A stretch of DNA of 64,000 bases from Fibrobacterota bacterium (GTDB taxonomy: Bacteria > Fibrobacterota > Fibrobacteria > UBA11236). The translations under genes were made by a program, and so were the position numbers. Under the pieces are notes generated by a model. It searched no databases and was not told where the DNA came from. It was given only the letters and a program-made list of their open reading frames with translations. Within the stretch, counting starts at the first letter, position 1. The number at the start of each line of letters is the position of its first letter. Positions 27,651 to 35,795 of the stretch are shown here, piece by piece. Location: contig JAEKLQ010000024.1 in assembly GCA_019509785.1 (NCBI GenBank), forward strand, positions 186,001 to 250,000. The letters are read 5' to 3'.

Positions 27651-29091
27651 GCATACGCAGAACGGGCATGCCGCCCTTTTCTTCGGCCCCGATCAGATTG
27701 AAGTAGTCTCCCGAAAACCGGAACACCGGGGTCGGAAACCCGGAGTTTGCCGGCGAAACCCGAAGCCGCCGATCGGCGCGGGCGGGCGACAGGGATGTCG
27801 GTTCCGATAAGAAGGCGTACTTCATTCCCGTGTTGAAATCGGTGTAATGCGTATAATCGCCGTACATCCACAGCAGGGTCCGGCGCGGATTGGTTTGGCC
27901 CGGCTCGGTCCAAGGAATGATGGGACGCACGTTGTTCTTGGCCGATTTCGAGGTGATCCCCTCGATGTCCCAGGTGACGCCCATATCCTTGGTGTACCAA
28001 CGCTCGATTTCGAAAATGCCGCCCACGGTTCCGTTCGGCGGACGCGAGAGAAACACTTCCGAAGGATCCTGGGGATTCAAGATGATGCCGCCGGAATACT
28101 GCGGTTCCCGCTCCGTGGTACCCGCGGGCGTTTGCGGGAACCAATGGGCGGCGGGGCACATCTGGTTGACGATCCATTTGGTCCCGTTCCAACGCGCGTA
28201 ATAATAACGGTGGTCCGAATCCGATGGCATCACGGTGAAGACCATGACGGGCCGGTTTTGCGCATCCAGGGCGATGTCCCAAATCCAGGCCTTGCCCTTG
28301 GTGGCGCCGTCATAGACCTTATCCGCTTCGTTCGGCTCGACGGGAATCTGGGAGACGGTCTTGATCTGGGTCCCGTCCGCGTGGTGGAACGCGCCCGCTT
28401 CGTAATACATGTAGTAGATGCTGTTATTGGGCACGTCGCGGGGATGCCCATCGGTGAAGCCGAAGTGGATCTTCGAGACCCCGTCGCCGCGGTATCTCAC
28501 GTAGGGACGCGCCGCGCCGCCGCCTATCCATTGCGCCGGCGTCCCCCAGGTCGCGCCGTCATCGTCCGAAGTCGTCGCCGTGGGATGCCAGTTGATCACG
28601 CGATTGAAGAAATAGACCCGGTCGTTTTCCTTGGAAAGGCGGATGGGATTGGCGTAGGTGGTATTGTCCGGAAAGACCCAGGTCCGCTCGGCGCCCCAGG
28701 TGCGGATATCCTCCGGATTCACCGTGGTGCGGATGTACACGTTATGATCGACGGTATGGCGCGAATAGAATGCCGTGATACGCCCGTCCTTACGCATGTA
28801 AAGCGCGGGCACGTCATGATCATCCTGCTCGAGCCCGACGTGCAGGCTGGCCGTGTCGACGGCGCCGGTCGCGTAATCGTAGGACCAGACGCGCGGGGTT
28901 CCCTGCTTGGTCATAAAGCCCAGATAGATTTTCTCGTGCAGGCCCTTGTAGTAGAGACAGCGGGGATCCGTGAAGAAAGTCCAGGCCCCGTTGGCGTCCG
29001 CCGTGGGATAGCTTTGCCCGGGTCCGGGCGGAACGGTTTGCGCGAATGCGGCGGAGAACAGAATGGGCAGTAATGGGATTTTCCAGTCCAT
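27640..29091 (-). CDS. Secreted BNR-4 family protein, polysaccharide-lyase candidate
   Basis: This 483-residue exported protein has a signal peptide of about 18 residues and the repeated strand pattern of the BNR_4 (BNR repeat-containing family member) propeller. Useful landmarks are DHDVPALYMRKDGRI, TYANPIRLSKEN, RPYVRYRGDGVSKIHFGF, WIWDIALDAQNRPVMVF and YSGGIILNP. This family contains the ulvan-lyase families PL24, PL25 and relatives, as well as uncharacterised proteins, so a uronic-acid lyase is plausible. The divergent gene at 29275 is a second, more distant member. The catalytic residues cannot be assigned here with certainty. Confidence 0.78.
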   Translation of the reverse strand: MDWKIPLLPILFSAAFAQTVPPGPGQSYPTADANGAWTFFTDPRCLYYKGLHEKIYLGFMTKQGTPRVWSYDYATGAVDTASLHVGLEQDDHDVPALYMRKDGRITAFYSRHTVDHNVYIRTTVNPEDIRTWGAERTWVFPDNTTYANPIRLSKENDRVYFFNRVINWHPTATTSDDDGATWGTPAQWIGGGAARPYVRYRGDGVSKIHFGFTDGHPRDVPNNSIYYMYYEAGAFHHADGTQIKTVSQIPVEPNEADKVYDGATKGKAWIWDIALDAQNRPVMVFTVMPSDSDHRYYYARWNGTKWIVNQMCPAAHWFPQTPAGTTEREPQYSGGIILNPQDPSEVFLSRPPNGTVGGIFEIERWYTKDMGVTWDIEGITSKSAKNNVRPIIPWTEPGQTNPRRTLLWMYGDYTHYTDFNTGMKYAFLSEPTSLSPARADRRLRVSPANSGFPTPVFRFSGDYFNLIGAEEKGGMPVLRMLTP

Positions 29092-29274
29092 TCCCCGAAA
29101 GTATCCCGGATTCGACTAATCCGCATTCGAGGATGATCTTTTTACTACTAGCCCCGGCCCCAATCCCCCATAATCCTCCACCGGTGAAACGAATTGTTGC
29201 GCTGACAGAACGTTATTCGGGGACGGCGGGGAACCGGAAACGGGTTAGATTCAAATCATGAGCCGGAATCCGAT

Positions 29275-30771
29275 ATGAGTTATTTGACATTCATTCCCAT
29301 CGCCCTGCTGGCCGCGGCCCTGCCCGCGCTCGGGCAGCAGCGGTTGACCATCCTGGATTCCGCCTTGGTCTCCAAGGTTTGGTCGGGGCATCCCGTGGAT
29401 TTCTCCCTCCTGGCGAGCCCGGGCGACTCGATTTACGCCGCCTACTACGATAGCGCCGAGGCCATGACCGTGGCGATGCGGCCCGCCGCCGCCGGGTCCG
29501 CCTGGAAGTACAAGAAGCTCCCGTCCCAATTGGGATGGGACAGCCATAATTACGTCACCGCCGCCCTGGACGAACGGAACACCCTGCACGTGAGCGGGAA
29601 CATGCACGTGGCCGACCTGGTCTATTTCCGCGAGACCGCGCCCGGCGATATCGGGAGCCTGCAAAAGGTCGCCAGCATGGTCGGGACGCAGGAAAATTCC
29701 ATGACCTACCCGGTCTTCTTCCAGGGCACCAAGAACGAATTGCTTTACATGTATCGCGACGGGGGCAGCGGCAACGGGAACGAATACATCAATCGCTGGA
29801 ACCCGGATACGAAAGCCTGGACCCGGTTGCTGGGGACCGCCTTGTTCGACGGGCAGGGCCTGCGCAACGCCTATCTGGGGGCCCCCAACGCCGGCCCCGT
29901 CTCCGGCCCGGACGGATATTACCATCTTTTCTGGTTCTGGCGCGAGACTCCGGACGCCGCCACCACGCACGACGTCTCCTACATGCGGACCAAGAACCTG
30001 ACGCAATGGGAGACTTCGTCCGGCGCGGGCCTGGCCTTGCCCATCAATTACGGTACGCCGGGAGTCATCCTGGATTCGGTTCCGCAGCACGGGGGAGTCA
30101 TCAACCGCGGCCAGATCGGCTTCGACGCCCAGGGCCGGCCCATCGTTTCCTACCACAAGTTCGACTCCAGCCCCAACGGATACACCCAGATCTACAACGC
30201 GCGCCTGGAAGACGGGAAATGGCGCGTACGCCAAACCAGCAACTGGACCTACAAATGGAATTTCGGGGGCAACGGTACCTTGGTATTGGAAGTGCAATTC
30301 GGGCCGGTCACGCTGAACCCCGACGGAACCCTCACCCAATGGTTCTACCACTATCTTGGCGCCAACGGTCCGGTGGAAACGGGAGTGTGGGTGTTGGACC
30401 CCGCCACCTTGCAACCGTTGCGAACCCTTCCGGACGCCTATTGGCCGGCCAATCATGAGACCGCCCAGGTTCAGGGCATGCAGGTGAATTGGGCCCAGGC
30501 CCAGTCCAAAGCCGATCCTGCCGTCATCTATGCTTTGCGATGGGAAACCATGCCCAACAACCAGGATCTCCCGCGTTCGCCGATTCCCGCCGCCACGCCG
30601 TTGATGTGGTACAAGTTGCGGAACCCGAACGCGGTTACGGCCTTATTCCGATCCGGCGCGCATGCGAAGCGGCTCGTGAATTCCGCATCGCACTGCCCGC
30701 TTTGCCATTACTCGCTGACGGGACGGAACCGTACGGTCCGGGCCCGTCAGCCTACGTCGCCGGACCCATAG
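29275..30771 (+). CDS. Secreted BNR-4 family protein, second lyase candidate
   Basis: A 498-residue exported BNR_4 propeller. The signal peptide ends ALG near residue 20. The segment GWDSHNYV...LHVSGNMHV at about residues 84-112 is strongly conserved in this family, whose characterised members include PL24/PL25 ulvan lyases, and its histidines are candidates for catalysis. Later strands include GGVINRGQIGFDAQGRPIV and a WQ-rich closing blade. The C-terminal 50 residues after the propeller are arginine- and histidine-rich with two CxxC-like cysteines (HCPLC) and match no domain I know. It is divergent from the other BNR-4 gene across 183 bp. Confidence 0.82.
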   Translation: MSYLTFIPIALLAAALPALGQQRLTILDSALVSKVWSGHPVDFSLLASPGDSIYAAYYDSAEAMTVAMRPAAAGSAWKYKKLPSQLGWDSHNYVTAALDERNTLHVSGNMHVADLVYFRETAPGDIGSLQKVASMVGTQENSMTYPVFFQGTKNELLYMYRDGGSGNGNEYINRWNPDTKAWTRLLGTALFDGQGLRNAYLGAPNAGPVSGPDGYYHLFWFWRETPDAATTHDVSYMRTKNLTQWETSSGAGLALPINYGTPGVILDSVPQHGGVINRGQIGFDAQGRPIVSYHKFDSSPNGYTQIYNARLEDGKWRVRQTSNWTYKWNFGGNGTLVLEVQFGPVTLNPDGTLTQWFYHYLGANGPVETGVWVLDPATLQPLRTLPDAYWPANHETAQVQGMQVNWAQAQSKADPAVIYALRWETMPNNQDLPRSPIPAATPLMWYKLRNPNAVTALFRSGAHAKRLVNSASHCPLCHYSLTGRNRTVRARQPTSPDP

Positions 30772-30831
30772 AGTCCCCAACATAATGATTGCTCGGCTGC
30801 GGCCGGCTGCGCGGCGCGTCCGAAGCCGGGT

Positions 30832-31869
30832 TCAAGGCATGGGAACGAGTCGGCTTCCCTCCGCGGACCGCACGATCAAAAGGCCATGCGGCAGGTTATC
30901 GAATTGCATCCAGCCCGGGTTCCTGGATCGCGCCAGGATGCGGCCCTGCAGATCGCTGACGGAAACCTCGGCGGGTTTGTCGCCCCCGAACACCCGCAAG
31001 CGGCCGGCGGTCGCTTCCATCCGGAACGGGGCCGCCTCGGTCGGCGCCGCGATCGACGTCGTATGCACGTTGCCCAGGGGATCGGCCGGCGGGGTAAGGT
31101 TTCCCGACCAGCCTTTTTTCGACAGGATCAACATCAAGTACCCGCCCGAGACCACGGCGTTGTTGGGAGTGAAATCGGCCATGTTCCCGTCGAAAGTCCA
31201 ATTCCCGCGGGACCATCTTTGCGTGTCGAGGCTGTTGAAATCATCGACCCATTTCGGCGTGAAATTGGAACCGTTAGGGCCCTGTCCCGGGGTGTAAGCC
31301 GAATACGCGATCCAATTGACCGTTTGCGTAACCGGCAGCTTGGCCGGATCCATCGCGCCCGCCCAGTCCGCCGCCGTGCTCGCCCACAGGTTCATGCGAT
31401 AGGTTTCCGGCATGTCGGAAAGGTCCTTCACCTGCGGGTCGGTAGCCAGGTTCTTACGGACGGTTTGGCCGTCCATGCGGTAGACGATGGAATCGGGGGT
31501 CCAGTCCAGCGTATAGGTATGGAATTCCTTGGAAACGTCGGAAGAGGTCTGGAAGGCCTCGGAGGTGGTTCTGGATGCCGCGTTCCCGGTGATCAGGTTC
31601 GATTGGAAGCCGTTCGGGTTCTTCCCGATCACTTCGATGTCGATCTCGCGCCAGGGTTCGGGCGAACCCTTGGAGGAATTGTTGTAGTAGGTGAAGAAGG
31701 AAGAGACGGAGCCCGGCGTCGCCGCCATGCGCATACGCATTTCCCAACGCCCGAACTTCACGGTTTCATTGGAATAGAATTCAGCCCCGTCCAAGGCGGC
31801 GGCGCCGGCGGCGCCCGCGGCCAGGGCGACCTGGCCCAGGGTCAAGCCGATGTAAAGCGTGCGAAGCAT
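30832..31869 (-). CDS. Circularly permuted GH16 endo-beta-1,3-1,4-glucanase
   Basis: This secreted lichenase-type enzyme (345 residues) should cleave mixed-linkage beta-glucan. A signal peptide covers the first 24 or so residues. The mature start GAEFYSNETVKFGRWEMRM is the strand that lies mid-protein in ordinary GH16 enzymes. The catalytic motif EIDIE places nucleophile Glu75, Asp77 and acid/base Glu79 unusually early. The strands that normally begin the fold (WVDDFNSLDTQRWSRGNWTFDG) come at about residues 208-229. This is the permuted order known from the Fibrobacter succinogenes lichenase. A 70-residue sorting-like tail follows. GGAGGAAGAA precedes the ATG. It is divergent from the tandem-winged-helix regulator at 32016. 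Confidence 0.95.
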   Translation of the reverse strand: MLRTLYIGLTLGQVALAAGAAGAAALDGAEFYSNETVKFGRWEMRMRMAATPGSVSSFFTYYNNSSKGSPEPWREIDIEVIGKNPNGFQSNLITGNAASRTTSEAFQTSSDVSKEFHTYTLDWTPDSIVYRMDGQTVRKNLATDPQVKDLSDMPETYRMNLWASTAADWAGAMDPAKLPVTQTVNWIAYSAYTPGQGPNGSNFTPKWVDDFNSLDTQRWSRGNWTFDGNMADFTPNNAVVSGGYLMLILSKKGWSGNLTPPADPLGNVHTTSIAAPTEAAPFRMEATAGRLRVFGGDKPAEVSVSDLQGRILARSRNPGWMQFDNLPHGLLIVRSAEGSRLVPMP

Positions 31870-31983
31870 TTCTTCCTCCGATTTAATCTCCGGTCCGCGC
31901 CGCGAAGCGAGGATACCGGGTCATCCCATTAGTGGATGCCGGGCGCCGGCGGATTAAAAGCATATTTCCACTTTCAAAGCAAC

Positions 31984-32007
31984 CGTACCAGCGTACTAAT
32001 TCGTAAC
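31984..32007 (+). promoter_or_regulatory. Spaced CGTA repeats before the regulator gene
   Basis: Within the 146-bp divergent gap between GH16 and the regulator, CGTAC (31984-31988), CGTAC (31992-31996) and CGTAAC (32002-32007) are spaced 8 and 10 bp apart on the same strand, just before the GTG start. They are candidate operator half-sites for the adjacent regulator. This is position-based inference. Confidence 0.3.
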
Positions 32008-32015
32008 ATAAGGGC

Positions 32016-33410
32016 GTGGAAGCCAAATTCCTCAACGACTTACGCGCCCTCATCCGGGCGGCCGGAAGCCGGCGCCTTCCCTCGGTGCGGGCGCTGGCGG
32101 CGCGTTGGAAATGCTCCCCCACCACGGTCCAAGGCGTATTGCGGAAGGCGCGGGCGCTAGTTTGGATCGAGACGAAGTCCGGCGGTGGGAGCTGGCCGGC
32201 CGGGCGGATGCCGGCCCCGGTCGCTCCGCGCGCGCGACGGACCGCCGAGTCCCTGGCCGCCGAACTCAGGGAAGAGATCCGTTCGGGAAGATGGGGAGGC
32301 GGGGAGCGGCTGCCCGCGCCTAAGCATATGGCCGCCCGGCATCAGATCCATCCCGCCACCGCGCGCAAGGCGTACGGACTGCTGTCCCATGACGGGACGG
32401 TGGAAAAGCAGGGACGCGCTTGGCAGGTTTCGCATCCGCGGCGGCGAAACGACGCGCAACCCGTCCTTTTATGCCTGGGAGCGGGGGAAAAGGACGGTAG
32501 CCTGCGCCTCGGCTCGGATCGCGAGTGGGATTTCTGGCGCGAGATCCAGATCGAGGCCGCGCGCAACAACCTGCTGGCCGAAATCCATCCCTGGTCGGGA
32601 AAGCTGCCCGAGCTAGGCATGCGGCCCGTGGGCGCGGTGGTTTCCACCTGGCATCTGCCCGACCCGTATCCTCTGCTATCGGCCCTGCACCGCGCCCGCC
32701 TTCCCGCCGCGGTGTGGTTGGAAAACCCCGTGCTTTCGCCCGCGCGGCTCTCCATCCGATCGCCGTGGCTCGGCTTCCACGACATGGCCTATGGCCTGGA
32801 ATCGGGCGCGATCCTGGGGGATCATCCGCTTATCCGGAAGCATGGCCGTATCGCCTGGATCTCCCCCTTCCATGGAGCCGAATGGTCCCGCAATCGGCTG
32901 GAGGGAATGCGGAATAAGCTATCCGAGGGGACCGCCCTGCACGAGGCCCTGGGCCCGTGGGTCTCGGAATGGGATTTCCAGGAAGCGGTATGGCACGACC
33001 CCGAGGCATGGAAGAGGGTGCGCCTGGATGGCGTGGGAGGGGAGGCGCGTTTCTCCGACCTGGTGCGCCCGTTGATGGAGGCCCTCGGCCGGGATCGCTT
33101 GCTGGAAAGCTTTTCCCCTTACCTGGAAAAGGCGCTGGCCTCGCGCTCGAGCCTATGGGTGGCGGCTTCGGATTGGGTCGCCTTGGCCTGCCTGGATTGG
33201 TTGGAGGCCAAGGGGGTTCGGGTACCCGGAGATGTCGCCTTGGCCGGGTTCGATGATTCGCGCGAGGCCCTGCGCCGCGGCCTGACCAGCGTCCGCTTCG
33301 ATGCCCCGATGATGGCGCGGGCGATGGTGCGCCAGGTCCTGACGCAGACCCGGGAGCGCAGGACCATCCATTATGAAGGAACCGTGGTGGCGCGCGGATC
33401 GACTCCTTAG
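32016..33410 (+). CDS. Tandem winged-helix, LacI-like transcriptional regulator
   Basis: This 464-residue regulator begins with a winged-helix (about 5-57, LPSVRALAARWKCSPTTVQG) and continues with a second GntR-type winged-helix (about 76-140, LPAPKHMAARHQIHPATARKAY). The C-terminal 310 residues look like the LacI/GalR periplasmic-binding-type effector domain, ending with VRVPGDVALAGFDDSREALRRGLTSVRFD. Such GntR-LacI fusions (as in AraR) sense sugars, but two DNA-binding domains in one chain are unusual. The start is GTG at 32016. It is divergent from GH16, and its last 4 bp overlap the convergent PAS-AraC gene (shared TTAG carries both stops). A hemicellulose-sensing repressor is the best inference. 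Confidence 0.85.
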   Translation: MEAKFLNDLRALIRAAGSRRLPSVRALAARWKCSPTTVQGVLRKARALVWIETKSGGGSWPAGRMPAPVAPRARRTAESLAAELREEIRSGRWGGGERLPAPKHMAARHQIHPATARKAYGLLSHDGTVEKQGRAWQVSHPRRRNDAQPVLLCLGAGEKDGSLRLGSDREWDFWREIQIEAARNNLLAEIHPWSGKLPELGMRPVGAVVSTWHLPDPYPLLSALHRARLPAAVWLENPVLSPARLSIRSPWLGFHDMAYGLESGAILGDHPLIRKHGRIAWISPFHGAEWSRNRLEGMRNKLSEGTALHEALGPWVSEWDFQEAVWHDPEAWKRVRLDGVGGEARFSDLVRPLMEALGRDRLLESFSPYLEKALASRSSLWVAASDWVALACLDWLEAKGVRVPGDVALAGFDDSREALRRGLTSVRFDAPMMARAMVRQVLTQTRERRTIHYEGTVVARGSTP

Positions 33411-34171
33411 GGCCCCCGACTTATACCGCCCTTCGCCGCGCCCGCATCGGCCGGGGGCCGGGCGCTCCCATGGTGCCGCGTGCGGAAAGCCGTGGGGGAA
33501 ATCCCGGTGTACTTCTGGAATTGATGCGCGAAATGGCTGCTGTCGTAGAATCCGGTTTCGCGGCTGATTTCGGCGATGGGCAAGCGGGTCATGGCCAGCA
33601 GCTGGCGCGCGGCGTCCAAGCGGATGCGCTGGATGTAGCGCACGGGCACCTCGCCGTAATCCTGCTTGAACTTCCGTTCGAATTGCTTCACGGACAAGGA
33701 GACCTTGGCCGCCAAGGAGGGGATATCGATCTTGCCGGGATAATTTTCCATGATGTATTCGATCACGCTCGCCAGCTTGGGGGCGGGTTCGATGGGCGCC
33801 TTCGCCTTCTTCAAGTAGCGGCACACGCCTTCGATGCCGGTGATCTCGGCCGCGGCGTCGCGTAAGGGCACCTTGGTGGTCGTGAACCACTCCGCCGATC
33901 GGTCGCGGCCCAAAACCAGCTCGATGCGGTTCAGCAACGGTTCGCCCGAGGCCATTACCCGCGCGTCGTCCTTGGCGTAATGCTCGGCCAGGAAGCGCGG
34001 CCAAAGATCGAAATCGGTTTTCCCAAGCACGTCCGCCTCTTCGCGTACGCCTGCCATTTCCAGGAAAGGGGCATTGGCCGCCAGGAATCGGCCTTGAGAG
34101 TCTTTGGCGAAATAGGCCACGTCGGGCAGGAATTTGAAGAGGTCATACCCATGCGAAACGGTGGATCCCAT
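33407..34171 (-). CDS. PAS-AraC family transcriptional regulator, second copy
   Basis: A 254-residue paralogue of the regulator at 17525. The PAS half has VAYFAKDSQGRF, DFDLWPRFLAEHY and EWFTTTKVPLRDA; the AraC half has SVKQFERKFKQDYG and ETGFYDSSHFAHQFQKYTG. Long identical stretches between the two copies point to a recent duplication. It is divergent from the first xylanase gene across 175 bp, so the GH10 cluster is its likely target. The last 20 residues are alanine- and glycine-rich without clear function. Its end overlaps the convergent tandem-winged-helix gene by 4 bp. Confidence 0.92.
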   Translation of the reverse strand: MGSTVSHGYDLFKFLPDVAYFAKDSQGRFLAANAPFLEMAGVREEADVLGKTDFDLWPRFLAEHYAKDDARVMASGEPLLNRIELVLGRDRSAEWFTTTKVPLRDAAAEITGIEGVCRYLKKAKAPIEPAPKLASVIEYIMENYPGKIDIPSLAAKVSLSVKQFERKFKQDYGEVPVRYIQRIRLDAARQLLAMTRLPIAEISRETGFYDSSHFAHQFQKYTGISPTAFRTRHHGSARPPADAGAAKGGISRGP

Positions 34172-34346
34172 ATTTCCCGATCATATCCCCAAAAGGTGAA
34201 AACTACTTCCAGAGAGTCGGTAAAGAATCGTCACCCGCTTGGACCCTTTGGACGGGACCCCGATAACCCAATGTCCGGCGCCGAAGAAGGAAGGTAATCC
34301 GCAGGTTTCCCCCCTAGATTCCGCGAAGTCGAGGGAGGGTTTGAAT

Positions 34347-35555
34347 ATGATTCGTAAATCGCTTTTCGCCATCATGGCAATTCCGCTAATCGCAACATCC
34401 GTCCGGGCCCAGGCTACGAGCTTCAGGGACGCCGCGGCCAAGGCCGGCATCAACGTGGGCATGGCCAGCAGCGCCGGTTCGCTGAAAGGCACCGGCTCCT
34501 ACGTCACGCTCGCGAAGACCTTGAATCTATTCGTGTGCGAGAACGATATGAAGTTCCAGCCTACCGAACCTTCCCAAGGGAAGTTCAGCTACAGCGGAGG
34601 GGACGGGCTCTACGACTTCGCCAAGGCGAATAACTCGCGCATGCGCGGGCATAATTTCATCTGGCATTCGCAATCGGGATGGGCCGCCACCGTGAACGGC
34701 ACCCGCGACCAGATGCTCAGCATCATGCGGACGCATATCGATTCGGTAGCCGGCCATTTCAAGGGGAAGATCCTGGAGTGGGACGTGCTGAACGAAATCA
34801 CCGACGACGGGAACGGGAACGCCCTGCGGAAATCCTTCTGGGACAAAGCCATCGGCGACGATTACCCCGATTCCGCCTTCTTCATCGCCCGTCGCGCCGA
34901 TCCCTACGGGAAACTCTACTACAACGATTACGGCGCCGACGGCGTGAACGGTAAATCCACCGCCATGGTCAACCTGGCCAAGAAGTGGCTCACGAACAAG
35001 GTTCCCATCGACGGCATCGGGCTGCAGTGCCATCTCTCGAGCGGCTTCAAGAAGGAAGACATTTCGGCCAACATCAAACGCTTCGGGGACCTGGGACTGC
35101 GGGTTTCCCTGACCGAGATCGATATCAAGGGCAGCAACACGGCCGATTGGACCAATCTTTTAGGTGCTTGCCTGGAGAACTTCAATTGTACCTCCTTCGT
35201 GACCTGGGGGATTTACGACGGGGGCACCTGGCTCGGGAGCAGCTGTAACGGATGCCTGCCTTACGACGCCCAATACCAGCCGAAGGCCTGCGTGCAGGCG
35301 ATGATCGATCTCATGAACAACGCCGATCCCGCCGTGGTGGCGAAGCGGAAGGATTTCACCAAGACCGATCTCGCCGTTCCCGTCATCGCCTTCCCGCGGG
35401 AAGTCATGCGGCAGAAGCATGCGGGCGGATACTTGGGCTTGGCTGCGGTCCCGGTCTTCTCCGACGCTTCGGGAATGGTCGATGGCTTGGGCCGGAACCG
35501 TTCCGTCGCACCCAATTCCCCTTGGGCCGCGGGCCTCAGCATCCAAAGCCGGTAA
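34347..35555 (+). CDS. GH10 endo-beta-1,4-xylanase, copy 1
   Basis: An exported xylanase of 402 residues. The start at 34347 has GAGGGAGG upstream; the frame upstream to 34239 has none. The signal peptide ends RAQ near residue 21. The GH10 barrel follows, with RMRGHNFIWHSQ, acid/base Glu150 in WDVLNE, YNDYGADG, QCHLSSG, and nucleophile Glu257 in LTEIDI. The barrel ends near residue 330. A further tail of about 70 residues ends LGRNRSVAPNSPWAAGLSIQ, a short pattern repeated in both downstream copies. Hydrolyses internal xylan bonds outside the cell. Regulation by the divergent PAS-AraC gene is likely. Confidence 0.96.
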   Translation: MIRKSLFAIMAIPLIATSVRAQATSFRDAAAKAGINVGMASSAGSLKGTGSYVTLAKTLNLFVCENDMKFQPTEPSQGKFSYSGGDGLYDFAKANNSRMRGHNFIWHSQSGWAATVNGTRDQMLSIMRTHIDSVAGHFKGKILEWDVLNEITDDGNGNALRKSFWDKAIGDDYPDSAFFIARRADPYGKLYYNDYGADGVNGKSTAMVNLAKKWLTNKVPIDGIGLQCHLSSGFKKEDISANIKRFGDLGLRVSLTEIDIKGSNTADWTNLLGACLENFNCTSFVTWGIYDGGTWLGSSCNGCLPYDAQYQPKACVQAMIDLMNNADPAVVAKRKDFTKTDLAVPVIAFPREVMRQKHAGGYLGLAAVPVFSDASGMVDGLGRNRSVAPNSPWAAGLSIQSR

Positions 35556-35611
35556 ACATTTGGGAACCGGACGTCGGCGTCCCTAAAAGGTTAAACACCT
35601 CACAAGATTCT

Positions 35612-35630
35612 GGGCGAGCATGGCTCGCCC
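35612..35630 (+). terminator. Hairpin between xylanase copies 1 and 2
   Basis: GGGCGAGC (35612-35619) and GCTCGCCC (35623-35630) form a perfect 8-bp stem with a 3-nt loop, 57 nt past the first xylanase stop. There is no clean T run after it, so it may be an attenuator, an RNA-stabilising end or a weak terminator. Confidence 0.5.
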
Positions 35631-35660
35631 GCATCGACTTCTTAAGCCGATATCGACCCT

Positions 35661-35684
35661 GTAATCGCATACGATCGCGATTAC
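35661..35684. promoter_or_regulatory. Inverted repeat before xylanase copy 2
   Basis: GTAATCGC (35661-35668) and GCGATTAC (35677-35684) are a perfect inverted repeat with an 8-nt centre, 112 bp before the second xylanase start. The two-fold symmetry and spacing fit a dimeric regulator site in a separate promoter for copies 2 and 3. No binding protein can be named. Confidence 0.4.
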
Positions 35685-35795
35685 GCGCGGCAAGAAGACG
35701 CTTCTTCCTATACATTGCGCAGAGCATGGGGATCATACCTCCGCCCGGGGGGGCGCGGGAAATCCATTACTGATGAAACTGTCGAAGGAGCGCTT

